Source of the DNA: Ostrinia nubilalis
Taxonomy: Eukaryota; Arthropoda; Insecta; Lepidoptera; Crambidae
Direction of reading: 5' to 3'
Length of the DNA stretch: 64,000 nt
Assembly (NCBI RefSeq): GCF_963855985.1
Contig: NC_087095.1
Coordinates: 9,248,001 to 9,312,000, forward strand
Shown: one piece after another, positions 10,284-21,031 of the stretch
Position numbering within the stretch: position 1 is the stretch's first letter
Layout of the letters: every line of letters begins with the position of its first letter
Notes under the pieces: generated by a model
The model's database searches: none
What the model was told of the DNA's origin: nothing
Seen by the model: only the letters and a program-made list of their open reading frames with translations
Program-made: the position numbers and the translations under genes

Positions 10284-12744
10284 TTCTTAGGCTTCTTATT
10301 CATTTTAAAATTTAACGCATAAAATTAACGCAAGGGTAGGGTTAAAAATTTTTGAATAAAAATTCTGTAATTTAGAAATACCTACCTATGTGTTGCTTGA
10401 TTACCTTGACGTAAAATAAAAGCTTTTAGCGGCAAAAATTGTGAAAATATTTGCTTTCGCTCCGAGCCGCGTACATATTAAAAGTTAACAACACATACAT
10501 TTACGAGAGTGATATAATATACCATACACCTAGCTACTTACTTATGCATTATTTCACGACGTGAAAAGTTGTTTTTTTCCATTATACTTACGCACCTAGT
10601 AAACTAAGTATTCGATCAAACTTTAATTTAATATTCAATTTTCTTATTTGGACGGTATTCATACTCAACCAACACTCAATCAGTACTTGTATTACTCAAG
10701 ATTAGATTGAAGCCTATTATTAGAAATTGGTCCTAGAATTCAACCAATGATTTTTTGCCGTCTGTAAATTGAATTTTGAGCCTGAATTGACAGCAAGTAT
10801 ATACCTATATTAAAATAGATTTTCAATTTACTTACACGAGCATGTTGTTGTCAGAAGAACATTCGAGTAAAAATGTCTACTTATGAATATTCAAATGATC
10901 TCTCATTTCGGTTATTATAAAAGAATATAATCTAAGTATTGTCAAATAGATTGAATGGCCCCAATAGTAAGGTAGTATTGTATATTTTATGCTCTTGCTC
11001 ATTTATGAATTTAAATTAAATTGATATCCGCAACAAATTGGCCGCTACTTTGATGCATTCTGCGCTACACGTTAAGCGCCACAATTTGCATTCAGGTCAT
11101 TGAGGACCACCAATGTAACAGAATGTAAAATGGTAAATTTAATATTATTCACAATCTCTTCTTGTAATGTTTACAGCTTCATTGAACCCGCAAATATTGC
11201 AACGAATTATTATACAGTTTGCTGTGTATTTTCTAGCCTATAAACTTACTTTTTGCGAGCTTTTAATTTTCTTTTCCGAATTGCAATAAAATTTGTCCCT
11301 CTACCAATGCTTTTATACGTGTTTTCGTATTCGACACAAAAGTATGTTGAAAGCGATACGTATGAATATGCAAATGGCCCCTAGGACCGGCGCGTGATGT
11401 TCCAGCGATAAATTAAATTCAGCGAAAATACCTGAAAAAATCGCCTCGCATATCCAGTACATGCCGTTAGCCCAGCGTTGTAGAAAAAATGCCGTAAAAC
11501 ACTAAATGCATGTCAGGATTTTTTTCAATTGCCACGAGTTCAAATTTTATCGTCGTTTTGGAGTCGTAAGTTTTTATTACCGATGTTAAAAGTAAGGTAG
11601 TGCGAGATTATGACCTACATCTATCTACAATGTCTCTATTACACAGCTACGATACAGTGACAAACTTTAGCAATATAATTATGCAATATACCTACATAAA
11701 AGGATAAGAAAGTAAGTTATCATAGCAGGTAAGAACGCACACAAAAGAGACCCATAAAATATGTCACTTACAAGTCACACACCCTCATAACAATAATATT
11801 AGTATGGCAACTTAACCCAGAAATCCCCGTCGATATGTGTACCTTTTTTGCTCAACTCTCCAGAAAGGCTTCTAATGCTATGGGTAAAGGTCATTTTACA
11901 TCTACATATTACGTCTGTTAGATGTTCACTTGGTGTAAAGCACAGCTAAACTCAAATTACATATCTTCGCTATATGCCAAATTGAGGAAGTTAAACCCTC
12001 CACTGCGTTTAGTTCATTAATAAACCACCGGCTTCACACACCAAAGTACATAGCGTGCACAATTCCAGGTTCAATCTATCACACACGTCTGATCTCATCC
12101 ACATTCACTGGAATTTAGGCGGAATAATCCACAAAAACGGGGGAATTTATGTTTTGCACATACGCCATTTAGTGAAAATGCACTGATGTGGTCAAACATG
12201 GCTTGGCTTTTTAGTAATACTGGATATTTTTGTCACTAATTTACTTTGACTTATTTTGTTACTTGTTTGGAAAATGAAGCAAAGCTTTCAGTTAAACATT
12301 ATCAAACAATTCATCATTTCAGTTAAACAGTTTCGATTTTTTATTAATTTAATAAATAGAAAACAACACAATAAATAAACAAATCACTATCAGGAGTGAA
12401 ATATGTAAATCAATCGGAACCGCATCTCTGCGGCAACTCTTCAATTTTAATGGAAACTGTTGGGTGCAACAGTGGAATTTAACCACAAAATACACGCTGG
12501 CATAAACATGCTTTTACAGTTACCCTTTAATTTAAATATATTCTTTCTCCTTTTAAAACCGTAGCACAAAAATTTTCCAACATATTTTAATCTTGTGTTG
12601 TTTCCACACCATACTTTGTTGTGGTACAATGGCACGAGAGATGGTTTCGAATGCTATTCATTTCATGCTATAAAAATATCATATCAACCTCTCACAAAAC
12701 TACACATTATTCCTATATTGAACTTATAACTTTAGTTATAACTA
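10284..12744. other. Intergenic, no gene seen
   Basis: About 2.4 kb of AT-rich sequence without exon-like, RNA-like or clear transposon structure. Confidence 0.4.
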
Positions 12745-12965
12745 GCTGTTCCCGATCACCAATGAGATGGACGGACCAGATCAAGGCCGCAACTAAGTGC
12801 TCGGTTAGCGAAAGTACCCGGAAAGCTGCAGTACGCGGGGAATGGCGCCGTATTACGAGGAACATCACTCTGAATAGTGATTCAAAATGATGACCACGAC
12901 CACTCTGACAAGAGTGTACCGACTGAGAAGAGAGCTGTTCCAACGACTTCGTACACGTGAAAATA
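12745..12965 (+). mobile_element. Truncated non-LTR retrotransposon, C-terminal RT fragment
   Basis: The + strand reads SPMRWTDQIKAA then WRRITRNI before a stop. This is the end-of-ORF signature of insect endonuclease-reverse transcriptases (R-W-x-D/Q-x-I, then W-R-x-I). It is 5'-truncated. The downstream CACGACCACTCTGACAAGAG-type sequence is the usual 3' UTR of these LINEs. An ATGATGATG-rich tail appears near 13196-13206, after unrelated sequence. Confidence 0.55.
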
Positions 12966-13015
12966 AGTAGTTGGAATTTTCCCGTTTTTGTAACATTTTT
13001 CTTTACTGATCCGCC

Positions 13016-13115
13016 CCTATTAGCTGTAGGGTAATTTTCTATAGCCTAAAAAGCCTTCCTCGATAAAATCTAACACAAACATTTTTTTCAATTGGACCAG
13101 TAATTCCTGAGATTC
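13016..13115 (-). mobile_element. Helitron fragment (same family as 30178-31725)
   Basis: On the - strand it resembles the region just inside the 5' end of the 30178 Helitron (CTCAGGAATTACTGG..., then the Phe/Ile-rich AT tract and GGCTATAG). No terminus survives, so it is a decayed internal piece. Confidence 0.45.
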
Positions 13116-13390
13116 AAAATCAGATTGATGTAATGTCGATTATACTATTATCTAATCAAACTAATTTAATCGTGGCCCACATGAGAAGACTGTAATGATG
13201 ATGATAATTAATAAATTATCGGGTTAAGTAGTGGTCCATGATTGAAATATGTGATAATGAAGATAATCTATACTTATAATAAATCTGTAGAGAGGTCAAT
13301 TCTGTACATGAAATATATTTTCAAAATAACTATCAGGGGGTGATTAGTGATCGATACTGATGCCAAAAATGCAATCAGTAAAATTTTTGT

Positions 13391-13414
13391 CTGTCTGTCT
13401 GTCTGTCTGTCTGT
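13391..13414. repeat. (GTCT)n microsatellite inside Helitron
   Basis: About six CTGT/GTCT units. The same run sits at the same place in the related copy at 27336-27356. Confidence 0.8.
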
Positions 13415-13496
13415 ATGTTCCTTATAGAAACAAAAACTACTCGACGGATTTTAACGAAACTTGGTACAATTATTCTTCATACTCCTGGGCAGGTTA

Positions 13497-14270
13497 TAGG
13501 ATACTTAGGAATTCCCACGGGAACGGGCATTAGCGGGAAAATCCTTTTGTATGAAAAATCTAAACCGCTTATGTTAGACGCTTGAAATTTGGCAAGCAGG
13601 TACCTTAGTAAACTTAAAGCTTAGTTATAACAGGATATTGCAAAATTCCTACGGGAACGGGAATTAGCGAGAAAAAACATTTGTATGAAAAAATCTAAGC
13701 CACGTAACATAGACGCTTGAAATTTGGCATGCAGGTACCTTAGTAAATTTAAAGCTTAGTTACAACAGGATATTGCAAAATTCTCTCGGGAACGGGAGTT
13801 AGCGGGAAAAAACATTTTTATGAAAATATCTAAACCGCGTAAGTTAGACGCTTAAAATTTGGCATGCAGGTACCTTAGAAAACTTAAAGCTTAGTTACAA
13901 CAGGATATTGAAAAATTCCCACGGGAACTGGAATTAGCGGGAAATTCCTTTTGTATGACTGACTCACTGACATACCCACGCACAGCCTAAACGGCTAAAC
14001 GTAGGCACTTGAAATTTATAAGGGACGTAGCTTAGGTACCGTAGAGGTGCACTAAGAAAAGAATTCCCGAAATTCCTACAGGAACAGGAATTACCGGGAA
14101 AAAACTTTTGTATGAAAAATCTAAACCGCTTAAGTTAGACGCTTGAAATTTGGCATGAAGGTCTCTTAGTAAACTTAAAGCTTAGTTACAACAGGATATT
14201 GCGAAATTCCAACGGGAACGGGAGTTAGCGGGAAAAAACATTTGTATGAAAAAATCTAAACCGCGTAAGA
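13497..14270. repeat. Tandem ~135-bp units in Helitron core
   Basis: Five to six copies of a unit that starts near AGGATATTGCAAAATTCC, runs through GGGAACGGGA(A/G)TTAGCGGGA, AAATCTAAACCGC, TTGAAATTTGGCATGCAGG and ends near AAAGCTTAGTTACAAC. Starts fall near 13497, 13632, 13767, 13902 and 14191. One unit is interrupted by a variant with GACTGACTCACTGACATA. The sister element at 27214 has one to two units. Confidence 0.75.
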
Positions 14271-14325
14271 TAGATGAAGGGGGTAAAATGGGATCCACGA
14301 GTACGAAGTCGCGGGCGGCCGCTAG

Positions 14326-15159
14326 TGTAAAATATTTTCTTATCTATTCTTTAAACCCCATTGCAAACCCATATTGCACCGCGCCGTATTCCAAACTGGC
14401 AAGGTAATAGAACATCAGAAGTCTAAAGCTTTCCCATTGAAGTTAAAATGAAAAGATTTCTGCGAAAGTTTACCGGCAGAATAAAACGGCATTTGCCTTT
14501 TCTCGCTTTGCTTTAAGTGATTGCATTTTTCATTCGCCTGGATTCCAACTTCGTCATTGTTTATTGTCTCTTTAAAAGTTTTTAAAATAAACAACGAGTT
14601 TACCTTACTCATTAATGTTTCCCTTACATAAAATTCTTGCAATCAATTACACAGCCATATACTTAACACGTACAGTTTCGACTGCTTATCATATTAAGTA
14701 CTTATTTAAGCACGTAAAAAAGAAAAGAGGCCTTAAGCTCTGCCTTTTTGCAGACGTTCATAGATGCTAATTTACAAGAGGTTTCGTCTCTCTTCTTTCC
14801 TATATTAACAAAATCACTCCTAACACAACTAGGATGGGTGCACCAGTCCCACACCAGGAACCACTGGTACATCATTTCTAATTTCACATCAAAATATTAA
14901 CAATCTGTCGAATTTCCCGCCACTTTTGTTACGTTTGGTAGCACTGCCGTACTTCTACCAAAATTAGTCATAAATAAAAGCGACAAACACGACTTGGTAC
15001 GATCTGGTCAACCTTAGGCACATTGCGACTTTCCACATTGATTGTTAAATAAAAATAAACCTTACAGCTATTAAGAAAATTGGAATAAGCTACTTGATTC
15101 TATGATAGACAAGGAGTAGTTAATTCTTTTTTTTTTGCAATTATTGTTGTAATAATTGA
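14326..15159. other. Intergenic
   Basis: No gene or element terminus recognised between the Helitron and the hAT target-site duplication at 15160-15167. Confidence 0.4.
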
Positions 15160-16227
15160 GTCACAATTAGAGATGAAACGGATATCCGGTAACTATCCGG
15201 TAGGCCGGATATCCGGCCTAAAGGACAATGTTCGTTCTCCATACATTGTTCGCCTAAGAACCAACAATTTTGACATATTACTACCCGAAAGCGAAATAAT
15301 ACGATTCTGTGTGTAAGAACAATGATTCCTGATGGACACTTGCCATAAAATTAATGATTAAGAATATTAAATCACAGCGATTTTATAATATGTCGTTTAT
15401 GACAACATGGCGTCTAATGTATTGTGTGAATGTTTGAACACCGATTCGCGAAAAATGTTTTGTATTGTCGTCACGCCGAGTCGCAGCCAAATAGTATAAA
15501 ATAATAGAAAAAGTTTTAGAAATACAACTCGGCATTCCACTTTTATAATATGCCCACATATTGCACGTAAATAACATGAATCGTAGGTTGTTTCCACCCT
15601 TGTCATCTGACACATGAAATAAACTCCTATTGTATTATAGATATCGAAGCCGAATCGTATATAATAATAGAATGGGTTTTGGAGATCACTCGGGGTTCCA
15701 CTTTTATAAAATACCTACATATTGCATAAAAATAACACGAATCATGAGTTTTCTTTTCACCATTTACATCTGACACGAGATAACAAACTCCTATCTCCAT
15801 GACTACCGTCGTAGTCTATGCCAAAGACTACAATATTTTAAGCAAGAAGTTTCAAACCTTAGCGGCTACGGTAACCCCTGGGCCACATACATCATGATAA
15901 CATTCGGTCGTCACCGGAACGAAGTCTTGCGATTATGCAAAAAAGCATCGTATTCTAGTGCGGCTATATCACGTTCAAACGGGGTTTTAATTCGACTAAA
16001 GTCCTGACTAAAGACTGGAAGAAAATACGCCGCATTGTATGAGCACTTCGTGTTCGTTAAAGCGCCTTCAGATCTAGAGCCCACATAGTTTTCTTTCCAA
16101 TAATATCCGCAAGTAGCGCTGCATGATCTTTACAACAAAAACGGCAATAGTTATTAAGGTGCCAAAATTATATGATTACTTTGGCACGGTATTATACACG
16201 TTCGAAGATTTGTCATTTTCATTCATT

Positions 16228-16385
16228 TCATCATTATCATCATCATTTCAGCCACAGGACGTCCACTACTGAACATAGGCCTCCCCCAATGACTTCCACA
16301 TCGCACGGTTGGTAGCGGCCTGCATCCAGCGCCTTCCCGCTACCTTTATCAGGTCGTCGGTCCACCTTGTGGTGGGTTGACATTG
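16228..16385 (-). mobile_element. RTE-clade LINE 3' fragment (nested)
   Basis: On the - strand the C-terminal RT signature TRWTDDLIKVAG...W..LGEAYVQ is followed by the RTE 3' UTR (CCTATGTTCAGTAGTGGACG, GGCTGAAATGATG) and an ATG-rich tail at 16228-16246. Only the extreme 3' end is present, as is usual for 5'-truncated RTE insertions. Confidence 0.72.
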
Positions 16386-16570
16386 CAGAATATGACTTTT
16401 GATAGGTTCATCATAGAATTCGGCGGGGATATCCTCACGGAGGAAGTTCGTAAAAGGGCGGAACAAGATTTTATAATAATGCAAGGCCGAAGCTGTAACT
16501 CGCGTGCTCCTACGTGTAATCCGGCGAGTATGCAATAAATAGTAATGTCTGGTAAATAGTGGCAATACGT

Positions 16571-16820
16571 ATCGTTCGTTCGTTCGTTTCAGCCGAAAAG
16601 ACGTCCACTGCTGGACAAAGGCCTCCCCCAAGGATTTCCACGAAGACCGATCCTGCACCGCTCGCATACAGGCACCTCCCGCGACCTTCACCAGATCGTC
16701 GGTCCACCTAGTGGGAGGCCTGCCCATGCTACGTCTTTCGGCTCGTGGTCGCCACTCAAGAACTTTCCTGCCCCAGCGGCCATCAGCTCTACGAGCTATG
16801 TGCCCCGCCCCGTCTATGTC
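16571..16820 (-). mobile_element. RTE-clade LINE 3' fragment with ACGA-type tail (nested)
   Basis: On the - strand: GRWGRKVLEWRPR, then GRPPTRWTDDLVKVAGG and W..LGEAFVQQW, then the RTE 3' UTR. The tail is (AACG)n rather than (ATG)n. It is fused in frame with the next RTE tail, giving a 153-codon open frame (16266-16727) containing two RT C-termini in a row. Confidence 0.72.
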
Positions 16821-18069
16821 TATATGCGCTACGATTACAGGGTATCATTTTGCATAGTCGCAAGACTTCACTCCGCTGCTGTCAAATCAATGTCGCATAA
16901 TGTTATCGCAATGTGTGTGGCCCTTGGCCAAATCACAGAAGCCTATGCGAAGAAAGAGCACTTGAATGACAATGAAAATCAGGGTTACCATTTTATAAGA
17001 TCTCCTCACTATTGAGGGTAACAAAGTAACATTAATAATCTAGCCATTAATTACATTTATTACCTATACGAGAAAGTAAAGCAACATGCGGTTTTATTTT
17101 AATTTGTAAAATATTTGTAACAGTTTGTTCCAAGTTTAGTTTTACAACAGTATTGCTGTTTCAGCTGTCACTGTGAAGCTTTGGGAAAATAAATAAATAG
17201 AAAAAATATTAACATAAATATTTATTTAAGTTTTTATGTTCATTATCATAATATGCCAATTTAAGTTACACTGTGTGACAGTCTTTGACACTAAACAAAC
17301 TCTTCAGCTTAATAATACCTACCTACAGGGCGTTTTTATAGTTACTCTTGCTGATGAAACAAGAAGGGTTGATTCTACTACTGAAATACAACTACTTTTC
17401 TTACAGGACCAATATCAAATTCTCAAAAAAATTCACATCCTCGTGATGGTGATAATTTCTATGGAGAGGTTTTTTTTTATATTCGGTCTCTTGGGATAAG
17501 TTATTCCATTTGAGCAGTAGAATTAATCCTTTTTATTTGATCACATATAAAAATAACACAAGTGTTAAGGAAAACTTCTTCTTTGGTATGGTATCACTAC
17601 GGAGTTATAATGTCGGCAACTCTGTATCACTGACTTGTAACTTTCAAACAGTATGAATAATAAGGGCACCACATTGGTTTTCTTTCTGAAAAAAGGCTTT
17701 CACTTTTAGTACTAACCCTTTAGCACTATTTCATTGAAATAAAAATACAATAAACGCACAGAAGACTGAAATTGAGTCAACTGACGTGACATTTATAATT
17801 TGTTGACATTATGACAGTTTGACAAGACTAGGGATTGAAAAAGTTTTAATTGAAAAAGTAAAATGACAATTTATTAAAACGATTCACAAGGATATAATCG
17901 ATTAAAAATATTTATAAAATGTTCTGATACTTGCCTGTAGCGATTATCTAATCCTGGTTTCTACTGAAAAACTACCTCGTGGCAAGATTTTAATAAAATA
18001 ATAAAATCTTTATCTTCTCTTTCACAATCTATAAAAGTTCATTTGGTCTATTATTATACATGTGCTATG

Positions 18070-18258
18070 AATGAGGGTTTTCGCGATTGAAAAATCCGCG
18101 AGATGGCAATACGTAGACGCGAGGTCCAAATGCTGCATGATTGGTGGATTTTGACATATCTGTCAATGTCATGTAAAAAATAACCAATCATGCAGCATTT
18201 AGACCTCACGTCTACGTATTGCCATCTGGCGGATGTTTCAATCGCGAAAACCCTCATT
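18070..18258. mobile_element. Palindromic MITE nested in the 3.6-kb element
   Basis: Ends AATGAGGGTTTTCGCGATTG and its complement. The arms of about 75 bp include GCAATACGTAGACG and TGCTGCATGATTGG; the spacer is about 40 bp. It is present at the same place in copy 2 (42907-43095), so it was inserted before the 3.6-kb element moved. Confidence 0.75.
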
Positions 18259-19110
18259 GGCATAGATTATGAGAGACTGGCAACTATACTAGGTTGATAT
18301 ATGTTTCTCTCACTTCAACTGGCATTGGATTCAACATCGGATTCTGACACTTTTACAGTTATGATACCATGAATATCAGTTTATGGTCCTAATTATTTTT
18401 ATTTTATTTACGACCTTCGACCAGTTGGACACTTTAGATAGCTTCTTGTAATAGTGTCAATATCTTTTTAGCTTTTAACGCAAATCTAGTCTTCAAAGCA
18501 GTTTAATCGATTTATTTTATTTTCAAAATCGATATTTTATTGTCTATGATGGCCGCAGGAACATCACTATACATGGACTCCCAGCAATAAAGTACGGTAA
18601 TGCCTCGTACAGATTTTATCGGCAAAAATTATGGAACTTGATAGGTTTTAGACCATGCCACGCACCAAAACGTCCGGAAGTTGTAATAGTATTATAGAAT
18701 AAACGTTAAAAGACTTATTTATTTAATTTTTCAATGCTTAAGTGTCCATTAGAATGAAAGGGTGCTTAATGTATTTAAAAAAATAGAAAATAATTATGAT
18801 GGGTTAATGTTTTTGGGCGGTTTTTAGGCGGTTTCTGACAATGTCCTTTACTATTTAGTGAGTTACTATCCGGTATCCGGCCGGATACCGGATATTAAAA
18901 AACTACGATAATTTCCTATTAATAAAATGAAATACAATTAATCTTTGAGGTAAACATCAATAAAATGGCTTATAATAATGACGGCTTTTATTTAAAGTCC
19001 AAAAGTTACAAAAAGCCATATTAAGGCCTTTAAAAAAACTAATATCTTTTTCTGGGCTATTCACTCTAATGACGAATACATAAATAGTAAATATCTGTTA
19101 AGTCGAAATA

Positions 19111-19462
19111 TCTAAATATATAAAAAGAGAAACTGACTGACTCACTGACATATCAACGCACAGCCTAAACGGCTAAGCGTAGGCACTTGAAATTTGGAAG
19201 GGACGTGGCTTAGGTACCGTAGAGGTACACTAAGAAATTAATTCCCGAAATTCCCACGGGAACGGGAATTAGCGGGAAAATCCTTTTGTATGAAAAATCT
19301 AAACCGCTTAAGTTAGACGCTTGAAATTTGGCATGCAGGTACCTTAGCAAACTTAAAGCTTAGTTACAATAGAATATTGCAAAATTCCCACGGGAACGGG
19401 AGTTAGCGGGAAAAAACGGGTAAAACGGGATCCACTCGTACGAAGTCGCGGGCGGCCGCTAG
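19111..19462 (+). mobile_element. Helitron-like element inserted in hAT copy 2
   Basis: Begins near TCTAAATATATAAAAAG, contains one GGGAACGGGAATTAGCGGGA unit, and ends GCGGGCGGCCGCTAG at 19462. The intact hAT copy (around 1267-1296) shows the empty site: insertion fell between an A and a T without target duplication, the Helitron rule. Confidence 0.8.
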
Positions 19463-20382
19463 TTGTCAAATAAAATAGGCGATCTTTTTTCACTGATGGT
19501 CTGATGTCATGATGCAGTTCAGTCAGACTACGCAGCAAGTAAACTAATTTAATTTTCGCTATGCAATCACACACTCACGATGGCAACCGAAATCGCCCGA
19601 ATTGATCTGCCCCCTAGATAAATTGCAAAATCTGACATTCTATTCGGACGGATTCGATTTTCGAAAAGTGTGACTAGTCTAGTCTACTAATAGACCCACT
19701 GATCGCGTTCAAAGCACCTGTGCGGCGCTAAACTCGTCACGACATACAACGAGACAATGGGCCAACTATCCGGCCGCCGGATATCCGGCTATCCGGCCTA
19801 GCAGCTGGCCGGATATCCGGTATCCGGTATCCGGCCAAACAACTATCCGTTTCATCTTTAGTCACAATATCAAAATTACTTTTAAAATGTCGCTTATTCG
19901 GTTTGTTACTGGTACACCCACCCTTTATAAGATGCCATAGTATTTTATCTTGATGTGCCGTGTCGTTCGTGCTTCATAAGTACTACCTAGTATAATAATA
20001 TTAAATCCTAGCTTTTAGTGTTGTTGGCTAAAAGATAATATTGTTATTAGTATCTTAGTGATCTAATAGTCGAATTTCATGATAGACCAAAGGTAGGAAG
20101 TTACTTAGCTTTGAGTGTTTAGTAGTTCTTGGTGGCATCTTCCGTCTAATCACCCTTAATTTCAAACGTCACGAGCCGCTATTGAAGTCTGAATTTAACC
20201 GAGACCTCAAAAATGTTATATTGAAATCCAGTAAAATTTTCTAGTTAAATTTCGATACTATAAAAGGACCATTTTGTGAATTCACCAGAATAGGTAGGAA
20301 CTTGAGAGTCCGATAACTCTTTTGAATGAAAATTAAGAATTGATAGTTAGTTCATAAGACCGCCGATATATTAAAACTGACC

Positions 20383-20402
20383 AAGTCGCGGGCAAAAGCT
20401 AG
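20383..20402 (+). mobile_element. Solo Helitron 3' terminus
   Basis: Sequence AAGTCGCGGGCAAAAGCTAG matches the 3' ends of the other Helitrons here. Its 5' portion could not be delimited. Confidence 0.45.
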
Positions 20403-21005
20403 TTGTAAATACAAAACAGACTTATCTGGCCTACTTATCTGATTGATGAGAATAAGCATTTTTGGTGATATACCCAATCACTTTTTGATCCATAACGTCT
20501 ATAGTCAGCGCCTTTATTAGATAAGATGATGATAATAAAAACCTGTTGAAACACAAAGATTTAACGGCCCCAGTTATCTCATGTTTAAATAACTACATTC
20601 GTTAATCTACATCATTGGATATAGAAGGACTTTTGTTTTATTTACTATCTATCGATATTAGTAGGTAGATAGGTATTTATAGACAAGTAATTGACATTTC
20701 CAAGAAGTGGGTTTACAAAGACTGATAAAACTCTTCTTTGAAGAAAATATTACCGTGGATTGTTATCTCTGAGGTGCATCAAAGTAATACGACTTAAACC
20801 AAGCTGCAAAGTAAAATCTTGTTGTTCAGTCGTTAGTTCAGCAGACTAGGTATACATACATCTATTTATTGCATATTATCACCTCTTACAACTGCATAAG
20901 ATTTTTATCTTGATCCATCATACATGCATTTATTTTTGTTGCTATCACAACAAAAATCGGCTAAAAATATCTATACTTATCATTTTCTTATAAGTAATAA
21001 GAGGA

Positions 21006-21031
21006 TTATTTATTTATTTATTTATTTATTA
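21006..21031. repeat. (TTTA)n microsatellite
   Basis: About six TTTA/ATTT units in a row. Confidence 0.85.

Larger units (their letters stand above)
13267..14325 (+). mobile_element. Helitron-like element with expanded core
   Basis: Starts TCTATACTTATAATAAATC; ends with the GC-rich CGAAGTCGCGGGCGGCCG followed by CTAG (14322-14325). Near the 5' end lies a GTCT tetranucleotide run. The core is made of repeated units (see 13497-14270). It is closely related to 27214-27715 and 19111-19462. No Rep/helicase gene. Confidence 0.72.
15221..18848. mobile_element. 3.6-kb TA-flanked non-autonomous element, copy 1
   Basis: Starts AAGGACAATGTTC; ends GACAATGTCCTT. A TA dinucleotide lies on each side (15219-15220, 18849-18850) inside the hAT MITE, as expected of a Tc1/mariner-like or other TA-targeting element. 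It carries two RTE LINE tails, a nested palindromic MITE and internal diverged inverted segments (for example CGCAAGACTTC near 15930 on the - strand and near 16859 on the + strand). No intact transposase gene was found. The second copy at 40045-43686 is almost identical along its whole length. Confidence 0.78.
15168..19860. mobile_element. hAT-type MITE copy 2, split by two later insertions
   Basis: Ends TAGAGATGAAACGG at 15168 and CGTTTCATCTTTA at 19860, flanked by a perfect 8-bp duplication GTCACAAT (15160-15167 and 19861-19868). The left 51 bp and the right part from 18851 are homologous to the intact copy at 965-1685. Removing the 3.6-kb insert (15221-18848 plus one TA) and the Helitron (19111-19462) leaves about 711 bp, close to the 721 bp of the intact copy. 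Confidence 0.88.

Noticed and set aside
17236..17499. 87-codon frame conserved in both 3.6-kb copies (also 42070-42333)
   Set aside because: The two copies are almost identical everywhere, so conservation of this frame is no evidence for coding; no motif recognised.
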